A stretch of DNA of 64,000 nucleotides from Gp6-AA40 sp035496255 (lineage in GTDB: Bacteria > Acidobacteriota > Vicinamibacteria > Vicinamibacterales > UBA2999), in the NCBI GenBank assembly GCA_035496255.1, contig DATJEU010000079.1:53860-117859 (forward strand). Direction: 5' to 3'. Positions 8,513 through 17,399 of this stretch are shown here, one piece after another (the stretch's first letter is position 1; each line of letters opens with the position of its first letter). The position numbers and the translations under genes were made by a program. A model generated the notes under the pieces. The model did no database searches. It saw nothing but the letters and a program-made list of their open reading frames with translations, and was not told where the DNA came from.

Positions 8513-9637
8513 ATGTCGTGGTCGTCGTTTTTCGTCGTGTTCGTCGTGGCGGCTTTTGTGGCGATCGCCTCGCCGTTGGCGCAGACGCCGTCCGTCGCCA
8601 CGTACGATTCGAGCCGCTCGCTGCGGCTCCAGGGACCGGTCACGCAGGTCGCGTGGGTGAACCCGCATGCGTTCATCTTCGTGGACGTGAAGGATGCCAC
8701 CGGCACGGTGACCAACTGGGCGGTGGAAGTGGGCAACCCGATCGAGCTCGAATCGCGCAACTGGAAAAACACGTCGGTCGCCATCGGCGACATCGTCCGC
8801 GTCGACGGCGCGCTGGCGCGTGACGCGTCGCCGCAGTTGCTCGCGAAGTCGGTCGTGCTGGTCCGCACGGGTCGAGCGGTGTTCACGGCAGCGCCGGCAA
8901 GGGTCGTGCGCGTGGGTATCAAGCAGCCGGCGCCGCGATGGCCGGACGGTCAGGTGCGTCTTGGCCCTGAGCCGGGCAAGAAAGGCTACTGGTCCGACCC
9001 GAGCACGCGCGTCCTGGTGGACAGCAATGCGGGCCGTATCGGGATGAGCGACGAAGGCCTGCTGACGAACCTCAACGACGTCGACAAGGTCGCACCTTTC
9101 CAGCCGTGGTCACGCGCGCTCTATTTGTACCGTCAGCGGCGGCTGCTGCAGGACGACCCGGCCGGCCGCTGCTTGCCGGCCGGCGGCCCGCGTCAGTTCC
9201 AGATGCCGAACGGCGTCCAGTTCGTCGAACAGCGCGATCTCGGGCGCGTCATGGTGCTGAGCGGCGGCGGCGACCGCAACTGGCGCGTCATCAACACGGA
9301 TGGGCGACCGCAGGGACAGCCGGCGGAAGTCGTCCTCAGCTACTACGGCAACTCCGTCGGCAGGTGGGAATCGAAGGACACGCTGATGGTCGACTCGATC
9401 GGGTATAACGAGCGCTTCTGGTTTACCAACGGTGGTCTGCCGCATACTGAGGCGCTGCACTTGGTGGAGCGCTTCACGCGGCCGGACCTGAACACGCTCA
9501 GGTATGAAGTAACGGTCGACGACCCGCGCACGTACACGCGCACGTGGACGGGCGGCTTCACGCTGAACTGGGTGCCCGACCAGGACATCCAGGAGTACTT
9601 CTGCGAGGAAAACGCGGAAGCGACATTTGCACGATGA
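8513..9637 (+). CDS. Secreted DUF6152 protein fused to a second conserved domain
   Basis: From the ATG at 8513 the 374-residue product starts with a hydrophobic signal (MSWSSFFVVFVVAAFVAIAS); an in-frame ATG at 8441 would prepend 24 unlikely Arg/Thr-rich residues. Residues about 28-130 match DUF6152 (RLQGPVTQVAWVNPHAFIFVDV). The rest (about 140-374) is a separate domain with PFQPWSRALYLYRQ, GRWESKDTLMVDSIGYNE and EYFCEEN. That second half is homologous to the stand-alone protein at 10038-10889. The hydrophobic core of the signal peptide is encoded by the 20-bp dispersed repeat. Confidence 0.75.
   Translation: MSWSSFFVVFVVAAFVAIASPLAQTPSVATYDSSRSLRLQGPVTQVAWVNPHAFIFVDVKDATGTVTNWAVEVGNPIELESRNWKNTSVAIGDIVRVDGALARDASPQLLAKSVVLVRTGRAVFTAAPARVVRVGIKQPAPRWPDGQVRLGPEPGKKGYWSDPSTRVLVDSNAGRIGMSDEGLLTNLNDVDKVAPFQPWSRALYLYRQRRLLQDDPAGRCLPAGGPRQFQMPNGVQFVEQRDLGRVMVLSGGGDRNWRVINTDGRPQGQPAEVVLSYYGNSVGRWESKDTLMVDSIGYNERFWFTNGGLPHTEALHLVERFTRPDLNTLRYEVTVDDPRTYTRTWTGGFTLNWVPDQDIQEYFCEENAEATFAR
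8532..8551 (+). repeat. Copy 2 of the 20-bp dispersed repeat, inside a signal peptide
   Basis: TCGTCGTGTTCGTCGTGGCG lies in frame within the first codons of the DUF6152 fusion gene and encodes part of FFVVFVVA. A partial inverted copy (GCCACGACGA) lies about 70 bp upstream, after the PQQ dehydrogenase stop. Confidence 0.8.
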
Positions 9638-10041
9638 GGGAGGCCATGAGACTGATCCTTCGCTCGGCGGCGGTCATGCTGATGATCATGCTGGTCGGCG
9701 CCGGCTTCGGCGTGCGCGCGCACCACTCGTTCGAGGCCGAGTACGACGCTTCGAAGGTCATCGACATCTCGGGCACGGTGACCAAGCTCGATTGGATCAA
9801 CCCGCACGCGTTCGTCTTCATCGATTCGAAGGATACGGCCGGCTCGGTCCACAGCTTCAAGGTGGAGATGGGCCCACCGTACGCGCTCGTGCGAGGCGGC
9901 TGGAAGCGGGACACGCTGAAGATCGGCGATCGCGTCACCGTCGAAGGCGCGGCTCTCGCGAAGAACGGCACCGACGCCGCCGGCTCCATGCCGACGACGA
10001 GGATGGTGCTGACGACCGGCGACAAGCTGCCGATGCGATGA
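9634..10041 (+). CDS. Secreted DUF6152 protein
   Basis: The 135-residue product is a single DUF6152 domain after a signal peptide (MRLILRSAAVMLMIMLVGAG). The HHSFEAEYD start of the mature protein and GTVTKLDWINPHAFVFID are the family signature. The ATG at 9634 overlaps the previous stop (ATGA); an in-frame ATG at 9646 follows a GGGAGG box only two bases away and is an alternative. DUF6152 proteins occur next to PQQ or dehydrogenase genes in Acidobacteriota; their function is unknown. Confidence 0.8.
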   Translation: MREAMRLILRSAAVMLMIMLVGAGFGVRAHHSFEAEYDASKVIDISGTVTKLDWINPHAFVFIDSKDTAGSVHSFKVEMGPPYALVRGGWKRDTLKIGDRVTVEGAALAKNGTDAAGSMPTTRMVLTTGDKLPMR

Positions 10042-10889
10042 CGATGAACGATCGTTGCCGGACTCCGGGCCGGTGCCGACCGAGCGGTCACAGGCGGCCC
10101 GTAAAGGGCCGTCCTGCTGTTCTGGCCGTCGGGATCTGCATTGCTGTATCGCTGCTCTGCGGCACGGTGGCAGCGCAGGGCGGCCGAGGTGCAGGCCCGG
10201 GCGCGCAACCAGCACCGGCGCCTGATGCACCCGCGCCGCGGCTACCGGATGGGCACGTTGCACTCGGGTCGTCGAAAGCGGCCAAGGGCTATTGGGAGGT
10301 TCGTCCTGGTCTGGGCGGCCGCGCGGGCAATGTCCCGCTCCAGCCATGGGCCCGCGCGCTGCAGCAATACCGAGGCTCGCGCGTCGACCTCTATCCGCCA
10401 TCCGTGTACTGCAAGCCCACGAGCGGTCCCGGCTTCTTCAACGCGCCGGGATTCGATTTCGTCGACGCGCCGGATCAACAGAGCATCTTCATCCTGAACA
10501 TCGCCGGCCCGCATTCGTGGCGGCAGATATTCATGGACGGCCGCGGCCATCCCCCCGGTCTGCGACCCACCTTCCTCGGCCACTCGACCGGCAAATGGGA
10601 AGGCGACACGCTGGTCATCGACACGGTTGGCTTCAACGAGAAGCAGTGGATCGCCGGCTCATATCCGACGACGTCGCAACTGCACCTGACCGAACGCATC
10701 ACGCGGACCGGATTGAAGTCGATTACCTACGAAGCGACGATCGACGACCCTGGCGCCTACACCGCGCCCTGGACCATTCGATGGTCGATCACCCCGAGCA
10801 CGGCATCCTCATGGATCGACGGCGGCGAGATCTTCGAATACATCTGCCAGGACGACCGCAACGACGTCACGCGCGAGAGCGTGAACTAG
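10038..10889 (+). CDS. Secreted protein homologous to the C-terminal domain of the DUF6152 fusion
   Basis: The 283-residue product starts at an ATG overlapping the previous stop (ATGA). An Arg-rich start precedes a hydrophobic segment (AVLAVGICIAVSLLCGTVAAQ). The body carries PRLPDGHVALGSSKAAKGYW, PLQPWARALQQYR, GKWEGDTLVIDTVGFNE and EIFEYICQD. Each has a counterpart in the same order in the second half of the protein at 8513-9637. This is the last gene of the cytochrome/PQQ operon. Its function is unknown; export and context suggest a periplasmic role with the dehydrogenase. Confidence 0.75.
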   Translation: MTMNDRCRTPGRCRPSGHRRPVKGRPAVLAVGICIAVSLLCGTVAAQGGRGAGPGAQPAPAPDAPAPRLPDGHVALGSSKAAKGYWEVRPGLGGRAGNVPLQPWARALQQYRGSRVDLYPPSVYCKPTSGPGFFNAPGFDFVDAPDQQSIFILNIAGPHSWRQIFMDGRGHPPGLRPTFLGHSTGKWEGDTLVIDTVGFNEKQWIAGSYPTTSQLHLTERITRTGLKSITYEATIDDPGAYTAPWTIRWSITPSTASSWIDGGEIFEYICQDDRNDVTRESVN

Positions 10890-10985
10890 CCCGGCGTTGC
10901 CGGGTCCAAATCTCTACCGGCACCTCGCTTGCTTCAGTCGGAACCCGCCGCGGGGCTGTCGCCGTGGCAACTGGAGAATGCCGAC

Positions 10986-11822
10986 ATGCCGAGCCAGCAG
11001 CCATCCACGAATCCGAAACCGCGTCTGCGCGGCGACATGTATTCACGCGCCGAGGCGCGATTCCGTGCTGAACTCGCGGTGCAGCAACTGCGGGACGAGC
11101 TGCAATCGCCGCCCGAGCCCACCATCACACCAATCGTGACGGTGACGCCGCCGGTCAACGAGCCGCTGCTCGTACCGACCGCCGCCACGCAGCCGCTTCC
11201 CCCGAGTGCCCCTACGGCCGCGTTTCCAGTCGTGACGAACACCAACACGCGCCGTCGTCGAACGCAACCTCCCGTGACACTGGTCGCGGCGCTCGGCGCG
11301 CTAGGGGTGGCCGCGGTACTCGGCATCATCTTCACGCTGATTCCAGCGAAGAAAGTGGGGCCGGAGATCGCCCAGGCCGCTCCGGTGGCACAGCCTGCGG
11401 TTCAGCCGGCGCCGCCGACGCCGATAGCCGCTCCGGCGGCCGCTCCGACGGCGGCCGCACCCCTTCCGGCAACTCTCTCGAGCACGGCAGCGTCGCAGAG
11501 CAAGCCGGTTGTGGCCGCGCCGGCGCCCGTGCGGCCGAGAGCACCGGTCGTCCGCGCCGCCCGCGTCGAGGGCGCCGGCGCGACAAGTTCACACGCCCGC
11601 GCGAATGAAGGACGGTTGCGCGTGACCAGCACGCCGGCCGGCGCCCGCGTCACCGTCAACGGGATCGGCTGGGGACAGACACCGGTGACGATCGATCACC
11701 TGCCGCTGGGCGCGAAAACCGTGCGCATCACACGCGACGGCTACGCGTCGCTGGAACGGTCTGTCGTGATTGACGGAGAACAGGCGCTGGAGACGCTGAG
11801 CGCGACGCTGACGCGACGCTGA
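10986..11822 (+). CDS. Membrane-anchored PEGA-domain protein
   Basis: From the ATG at 10986 (GGAG box about 10 bases upstream) the product has 278 residues. A short basic cytoplasmic part is followed by one transmembrane helix (VTLVAALGALGVAAVLGIIFTL), a long Ala/Pro-rich linker of about 80 residues and a C-terminal PEGA domain (LRVTSTPAGARVTVNGIGWG, TPVTIDHLPLGAKTVRITRDGYASLE). The layout suggests a PEGA module held outside the membrane on a flexible stalk. Confidence 0.7.
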   Translation: MPSQQPSTNPKPRLRGDMYSRAEARFRAELAVQQLRDELQSPPEPTITPIVTVTPPVNEPLLVPTAATQPLPPSAPTAAFPVVTNTNTRRRRTQPPVTLVAALGALGVAAVLGIIFTLIPAKKVGPEIAQAAPVAQPAVQPAPPTPIAAPAAAPTAAAPLPATLSSTAASQSKPVVAAPAPVRPRAPVVRAARVEGAGATSSHARANEGRLRVTSTPAGARVTVNGIGWGQTPVTIDHLPLGAKTVRITRDGYASLERSVVIDGEQALETLSATLTRR

Positions 11823-11832
11823 TGGCTGGCGG

Positions 11833-11897
11833 GTGGCTCGTGGGGCGTCGCCGGTGGCCTGGGTTCGGTAGCCGGTAGCGATGGCCACACGAGCCAC
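11833..11897. terminator. Inverted repeat in a convergent spacer, possible bidirectional terminator
   Basis: GTGGCTCGTG (11833-11842) and CACGAGCCAC (11888-11897) are perfect 10-bp arms flanking 45 bases of degenerate heptad-like repeats. The element fills most of the 88-bp gap between two convergent genes. No T-run follows, so a classical intrinsic terminator is not proven. Confidence 0.35.
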
Positions 11898-11910
11898 GAG
11901 CCCCTGAGAT

Positions 11911-13554
11911 CTACTGCAGCGTGCCGGTCTGGCGATTGTTCGTGGTCGAGCGGGTTGCGCTGCTCAGGGCCAGCAGCTTCTCGGCGTCTGGGAACTGTGC
12001 GGTGGCGAAACCAAGCTGCGGGTCGCGCCTGGCGAGGTGCTCGTAAGCCACGGCAAGTCCGAACAGATCGGTGTCGATTTCCTTCTGCACTTCCGCGGTG
12101 ATGAAGGTCAGGTCCTGGTCCCACGCCTTGTCGTCGAACTTCATGCGTGACTGCTTCACCATATCCTTGAAGTCCGCCATTGTCGCGTCGTTGACGAGGA
12201 AACCGTCGGCCAGCGGGCGCTGCTTGCTGGTGACGCCGGCGGGGATCCGGGTATCGCCGGCGCGCGAGAAGTGCTCGGCAAACTCGTCGAAGAGGCCGCG
12301 GCTCATGATCGCGCGGGCGAACGGCGTCGGGTTGAAGCCGTCGATTCGTCCCGCAAAGCGCTTGTCGGGTTCGATGCCGCCGCCGCTGTAGACCGGCCGG
12401 CCCGAATCGGTGTGCTTCAGGTCCTCGGGCTTGTGGACCCTGGTGCCGTCCTGTTCGTGGGCGCCGTACAGCAAGTACTCGTCGAAGGTCGCGTCCCACG
12501 GACGCTGAATCATCCGGCCGCTCGGCGTGAAGTAGCGTGCGGTCGTGATGGCCGCGCCGGCGCCGCCGCTGACGCGATAGACCGACTGCACCAGCGCCTT
12601 CCCGAACGTCGTCTCGCCGACGATCAGCGACCGATCGTGATCCTGAAGGGCGCCCGACACAATCTCCGACGCGCTGGCGCTGTCGCGATTGACGAGCGTC
12701 ACCATCGGCACGTCGAGATAGGCGCTCGGCTCGATGGCACGGTAATCCTGGGCGGAGTCGGCGACGCGGCCGCGCGTGTAGACAATCATCGCGCCGCGTG
12801 GGAGGAATCGGTTGGCGACGAGGATCGCCTGCGGCAGCACGCCGCCCGGATTGGCGCGGAGGTCGAACAACAGGCGCTTCATGCCGTGCTTCGTCAGGTC
12901 GCCGAGCGCGCGACCGAGTTCAGCATCCGTGTTCTCGCCGAACTGATCGACCTTGATGTAGCCGGTCGTGCTGTCGAGCATGACCGCCACCGAGACGGTC
13001 GGAATGTGCACCTCGTCGCGGCGCACCTTCAACTGAATCGGCTGGTCGAAGCCGTAGCGCTGGACCGCGATATTCACGAACGTCCCGCGCGGACCACGCA
13101 GGCGCGCGACGACGCGGTCACTTCCCCACCCCTTGATGTTCTCTCCCTCGATCGCCGAGATGACGTCGCCACGGCGGAGCCCGGACTCGTACGCCGGCGC
13201 CCCTTCATAGACACCGCCGATGACGACGTCAGCGTTCTGCTGCCGGATGGAGATACCGAGTCCGTAGTAGCGGCCCTCCTGGCGTTCGCGATCCTGCGCG
13301 TACGACTTCGGATCCGAGAAGTGCGAGTGCGGGTCCAGCGTGCCGAGCAGGCCGGAGATCGCACCGTAGACCAGCTCGTCGGACTTCACCTCGCCTGAAT
13401 ACTGGTCCTCTATGGCACGAAGGGCGGCGGTGAACGTCTGATATTCCTGCGTGACCCGGTCCTGGGCGCTCAGAGCCTGGCGGCCCCAGAAGGCGGCGAT
13501 TCCAAAACACAGCGGGATCAGGACGGCAGCGGACGCGGTACGAATTCGGCGCAT
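11911..13554 (-). CDS. S41 family C-terminal processing peptidase
   Basis: The 547-residue protein has an N-terminal signal anchor, a PDZ domain (about residues 96-180, YYGLGISIRQ ... GLRRGDVISAIEG) and the S41 protease core. The Ser-Lys dyad is visible as Ser294 in DSASASE and Lys319 in TTFGK, with the usual 25-residue spacing. The ATG at 13554 is preferred to an upstream TTG. An extra 160-residue C-terminal region follows the core, as in long CtpA/Prc types. Such enzymes trim or degrade periplasmic proteins by recognising their C-termini. Confidence 0.9.
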   Translation of the reverse strand: MRRIRTASAAVLIPLCFGIAAFWGRQALSAQDRVTQEYQTFTAALRAIEDQYSGEVKSDELVYGAISGLLGTLDPHSHFSDPKSYAQDRERQEGRYYGLGISIRQQNADVVIGGVYEGAPAYESGLRRGDVISAIEGENIKGWGSDRVVARLRGPRGTFVNIAVQRYGFDQPIQLKVRRDEVHIPTVSVAVMLDSTTGYIKVDQFGENTDAELGRALGDLTKHGMKRLLFDLRANPGGVLPQAILVANRFLPRGAMIVYTRGRVADSAQDYRAIEPSAYLDVPMVTLVNRDSASASEIVSGALQDHDRSLIVGETTFGKALVQSVYRVSGGAGAAITTARYFTPSGRMIQRPWDATFDEYLLYGAHEQDGTRVHKPEDLKHTDSGRPVYSGGGIEPDKRFAGRIDGFNPTPFARAIMSRGLFDEFAEHFSRAGDTRIPAGVTSKQRPLADGFLVNDATMADFKDMVKQSRMKFDDKAWDQDLTFITAEVQKEIDTDLFGLAVAYEHLARRDPQLGFATAQFPDAEKLLALSSATRSTTNNRQTGTLQ

Positions 13555-13589
13555 GAACACCACCAATGAAGGATGGACGATTGTAACAA

Positions 13590-15434
13590 CTATTGGTACG
13601 AGCGCGCCTGAATGCGATAAAGCTCCGCGTAGCGGCCGTTCATGGCCATCAACCGGTCGTGTGTGCCCGTCTCGACGACGTGCGCACCGTCCAGAACGAC
13701 AATCAAATCGGCCATGCGCACGGTGGAAAAGCGATGGGACACCAGGACCGTAATCCGTCCGTTTCCTGACGAACCTGCTGTTCCGGCCTTTGGGGCCGCG
13801 GCGGCGTAGCGCTCGAACAACGCGTGCTCCGTTTCGGCGTCGAGCGCGGCCGTAGGCTCGTCGAGCACCAGCACCAGCGGACCCTCACGCATGAACCCGC
13901 GGGCCAGCGCCAGCTTCTGCCACTGACCGAACGACACATCGACCCCGCCGGGCCAGGTTGGTCCCAGTTGCGTCCCCAGGCCGGCCGGCAGTTTCTCGAT
14001 CACGTCGGTCGCGCCGGCCCTCGTCACCGCGGCGGCGACTGCCGGCTCGACATCGAGCTGCGGCAGGTAGCCCAGGCCGACGCTGTGCCTGGCCACGAAT
14101 TCGAACCGGACGAAATCCTGGAACGCCCCCGCCAGCCGCTCTCGCCACTGGTCCGCCGGAATGCGCGCGAGCGGGCGATCGTCGATCAGGATCGCGCCCT
14201 CCGTCGGGTCATACATCCGCGCCAGCAGCTTGACCAGTGTGGTCTTCCCCGCTCCGTTCTCGCCGACGACGGCGACAATGGCGCCGGCCGGAAGGGTGAG
14301 CGACACGTCCTCGAGCACCAGCGTCGACGTTCCCGGATACGCGAACGACACGTGGTCGAAGCTGATGCCGCGCGTCAGCGACGGCGGCGGCGGAAGATCG
14401 GGCGCGGCGGCCACGCGGTTCGCGTAATCCTCCAGCCACGCAAGGCGCCGCGAACCGTCCATCCAGAATCCGCGAAGGAACCCGAGCTCACCGACGGTTG
14501 CACCGATGTAGGCGGAGAGCCGCGATCCGGCCGCAAGCACGAGCAGCACCGCGCCGGCAGACGCCCGGAGGCCCCACGCCACGAACACGATGCCGCCGAC
14601 GTAGGCCAGGCCGAAGATCGTCCAGGCTGCCGCGTGCCACGCCGCCGTCTGCCAGCGCACACGCGCGATCGGCAGGAAGCCGAGTTCCCACGCCCGCCGG
14701 CGGCCCTCGATCAACCGGTCACCGATGCGCAGGACGCGCACTTCCTTGCCAGGTGCCGCCGTCGTGGCGATCGTGAAGAGATGGCGCGCCAGGCGATTCG
14801 GCTGTTCGCTGCGTTCCTGCACGACGCGCTCGACCGCGGGCCGCCACGTGGCCGTGTAGACCGTCGGCAGTGCGAACACCAGCAGCAGGATCAGCGCCGG
14901 ATGAATCGAGGCCAGCAGAATCACCGTCACCGCGAGGCGGAGGATCCATCCGCAGGTGGTGAACAGCGACATATACATGTGATCCAGGACGAAGACCTGG
15001 TGGCGAAGCATCGCCAGGCGATCGAGGTACTCCGGGCGTTCCTGATGCGCGAGCGTCACGATTGACGCCTGCAGCCTCGCGACGTGGGCTTCGAGCGCGA
15101 TCGTGACCTTGTCGCGAAAGCGCCGCTGCACGCGCGTGCTGACGGTCATCAGGAACCAGGTGGCGGTGGCCGACACACCGAGACCGATCGCCGCGACGAG
15201 CAGCAGCGTCGGGCGCCGCTGGACGACGGCATTGCCGAGCACCATCAGCCAGAGCGCCAGCAGGGCGTCAGGCAGCGCCGCCAGCTGCGACAGCACGAAT
15301 GCCACCATCATCAGGCGCGGCTCATGGCGGTAGCCCAGCTTGCACAGCCGCCACATCGACGAGAGCGCCGGCGGCAGCGGCTCGAGATCGGGCCGGGGCT
15401 GCGAAGCGGGCCCGGCATTGCTAGAGGACGTCAT
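13590..15434 (-). CDS. ABC transporter, fused membrane and ATPase domains (half 2 of a pair)
   Basis: The 614-residue product has a six-helix exporter-type membrane domain (about 40-330) and an ATPase domain with Walker A GENGAGKT at 391-398, Walker B VLVLDEP at 521-527 and the H-loop in VLVSHRFS. The signature is SFGQWQ rather than LSGGQ. The chosen ATG has a GGAGG box 6 bases upstream and overlaps the end of the preceding ABC gene by 14 bp, so the two are co-translated and very likely form a heterodimeric exporter. The substrate is unknown. Confidence 0.85.
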   Translation of the reverse strand: MTSSSNAGPASQPRPDLEPLPPALSSMWRLCKLGYRHEPRLMMVAFVLSQLAALPDALLALWLMVLGNAVVQRRPTLLLVAAIGLGVSATATWFLMTVSTRVQRRFRDKVTIALEAHVARLQASIVTLAHQERPEYLDRLAMLRHQVFVLDHMYMSLFTTCGWILRLAVTVILLASIHPALILLLVFALPTVYTATWRPAVERVVQERSEQPNRLARHLFTIATTAAPGKEVRVLRIGDRLIEGRRRAWELGFLPIARVRWQTAAWHAAAWTIFGLAYVGGIVFVAWGLRASAGAVLLVLAAGSRLSAYIGATVGELGFLRGFWMDGSRRLAWLEDYANRVAAAPDLPPPPSLTRGISFDHVSFAYPGTSTLVLEDVSLTLPAGAIVAVVGENGAGKTTLVKLLARMYDPTEGAILIDDRPLARIPADQWRERLAGAFQDFVRFEFVARHSVGLGYLPQLDVEPAVAAAVTRAGATDVIEKLPAGLGTQLGPTWPGGVDVSFGQWQKLALARGFMREGPLVLVLDEPTAALDAETEHALFERYAAAAPKAGTAGSSGNGRITVLVSHRFSTVRMADLIVVLDGAHVVETGTHDRLMAMNGRYAELYRIQARSYQ

Positions 15435-17289
15435 ACGCGACCTCCTCGCCCGGCTCATGTTCCTCACCACGTCCCGAAGCGAATCGTTCTGCCTGCAGCG
15501 TGAACATCCGGTGATAGCGCCCGCCCGGCGCCATCAACTCCTCATGGGTGCCGAGTTCGACGACGTGCCCGTGTTCGAGCACGCAGATGCGATCGACGTG
15601 GCGTACGGTTGAAAAGCGGTGCGAGATCAGGATCGTCGTGCAATGCCGCGTCGCGCGCAGGAGTCGGTCGAAGATCTCGGCCTCGCCGCGCACGTCGAGC
15701 TGCGCGGTCGGCTCGTCCAGCAGCACCAGACCCGCCCCCTGCTTCACCGCTGCAAGGGTGCGCGCCAGCGCCACCCTCTGCCACTGCCCACCGGAGAGAT
15801 CGGTGCCGTCGGCGTAGCCCTTCGCCAGGATCGTATCGAGCAACGCCAGGTTCGCGGCACCCGCGTCCTCGAGCGCCGCCCGCACGATCTCGTCGCTCGC
15901 GCCAAGCGGCGCCACGTTGTCGCGCAGCGGCAGTTCCAGACGAATGAAATCCTGGAACACTGCGGTCAGTCGCGCGCGCCAGTCGTCGAGGGCAAGCGTC
16001 CGCAGATCCACGCCATCGATTTCGATCGCGCCGCTCTGCGGGTCGTACATCCGGCACAGCAACTTCGCGAGCGTTGTCTTGCCGGCGCCGTTCTGACCGA
16101 CGATCGCCAGCGACGTCCCCGACGGAATGGTGAGATCGAAGTGTTCGAGTACCGGCGCGCCACCCGGGTACGCAAAGGTGACGTCACGGAAACGGATCTC
16201 GCGCGCCGGCATCCCCGTGACGCGCCGCTCCGGCTCGTAGGCCGGAGCTCGCGAAGCAGCCCCGGCAACCCGCGCCATCCCGACCGGCAGCGCGCCGGCG
16301 GCAGCGGTCTTCTCCCGCAGCCTGAGCGATGCCGCGACCGGAGCGGCGGCGCCGTCGAGCGCCCAGTTGAGCCCGCCGAACGCAATCATCGACGTGCCAA
16401 CGGCGAGCTGGGCGAACGTGACGGCGTCCCCAATCGGTACCGCGCCGGCAAGCGCGCCGCGCGCGATCGCCCAGAACACGATCGCGTTGGCCACAAGAAC
16501 CAGCGTCAAGGCTCCGGCGAGCGGGCGCTCCCGAAGGCGTGTCGCCTCGTACTGCAGCCTGTGCAACAGCGTCCGGCGCTCGGTGAAGCGCGCAATGGTC
16601 CACCCGGCCAGGCCGAAGACCCGCAGCTCTTTCGCCGGCCCCGGATCGACCGCCAGACGGAACGCATAGTCGGCATCGCGCTGGGCGCCGCGCACTTCCG
16701 TGGTGTTGCGATCGCGCCAGACGGCGCTCTCCCGCAGCAGCCAGTGCGTGGCGAGCCACGCGCCGCCGAGCACGAGGGGAGCCCACCACGCGAACTGCAT
16801 GAGCACTACCGCGCACGCGAGCCCGCCGATCATCGTCACCAGACCATTCGCGATGAAGTCGATCGAGATGCTGAGCGGTGGGCCGGTCATGCCGAGATCG
16901 AAGTCGCGCGCGACGATGAGATCGGCGGCGAGCAAGGGATCCTCGAGGTGACCAATGCCCGGTGGGGACACGCAGGCCGTGGTGAGCTCGTCGTACAACC
17001 AGGCCGCCGTGCGATCGCCGAGGTTGGCACTGATCACCTGGTGCAGCGGCGTCAGGACCTGCAGCAGCACGAAGATGACGCCGGTAATTACGAGCGGCGT
17101 GGTGAGGCTGCCGCCCTGCTGCACCGCGCCGACCAGCAGGCCCATGGCGACCGCGAACGCGGCAGGCAGCAGGCCGCGGAGCGTCAGGACGATCCACCAC
17201 GCGGTGGCCAACGCCGCGTCGGCGCGCGACAGCACAGCGAAGAACTGCCACTCCTTCCGTGCGCGACGCCTGGCGATCATCTCAGTCAT
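15421..17289 (-). CDS. ABC transporter, fused membrane and ATPase domains (half 1 of a pair)
   Basis: The 622-residue product has an exporter-type membrane domain followed by an ATPase domain with Walker A IVGQNGAGKTT, a canonical LSGGQWQRVALAR signature, Walker B GLVLLDEPTAQLD and the H-loop ILISHRFS. The ATG at 17289 was chosen because residues before it have no membrane-protein character. It is the first gene of a two-gene unit with 13590-15434. Canonical and altered signatures in the two halves suggest one standard and one degenerate ATP site. Confidence 0.85.
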   Translation of the reverse strand: MTEMIARRRARKEWQFFAVLSRADAALATAWWIVLTLRGLLPAAFAVAMGLLVGAVQQGGSLTTPLVITGVIFVLLQVLTPLHQVISANLGDRTAAWLYDELTTACVSPPGIGHLEDPLLAADLIVARDFDLGMTGPPLSISIDFIANGLVTMIGGLACAVVLMQFAWWAPLVLGGAWLATHWLLRESAVWRDRNTTEVRGAQRDADYAFRLAVDPGPAKELRVFGLAGWTIARFTERRTLLHRLQYEATRLRERPLAGALTLVLVANAIVFWAIARGALAGAVPIGDAVTFAQLAVGTSMIAFGGLNWALDGAAAPVAASLRLREKTAAAGALPVGMARVAGAASRAPAYEPERRVTGMPAREIRFRDVTFAYPGGAPVLEHFDLTIPSGTSLAIVGQNGAGKTTLAKLLCRMYDPQSGAIEIDGVDLRTLALDDWRARLTAVFQDFIRLELPLRDNVAPLGASDEIVRAALEDAGAANLALLDTILAKGYADGTDLSGGQWQRVALARTLAAVKQGAGLVLLDEPTAQLDVRGEAEIFDRLLRATRHCTTILISHRFSTVRHVDRICVLEHGHVVELGTHEELMAPGGRYHRMFTLQAERFASGRGEEHEPGEEVAYDVL

Positions 17290-17399
17290 CAGGGCAGTAT
17301 CGGCGAGCCGCACCAGGCCGTCTTGTAGGAAAAAGGTAGTTGATACGCGGACAACGGCGGCGGCGGAACGCGGCCGAGCAGCAGCACGGCCAGAGAATA

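Noticed and set aside
6830..8668. 612-residue minus-strand frame
   Set aside because: It is antisense to the PQQ dehydrogenase, whose motifs are unambiguous.
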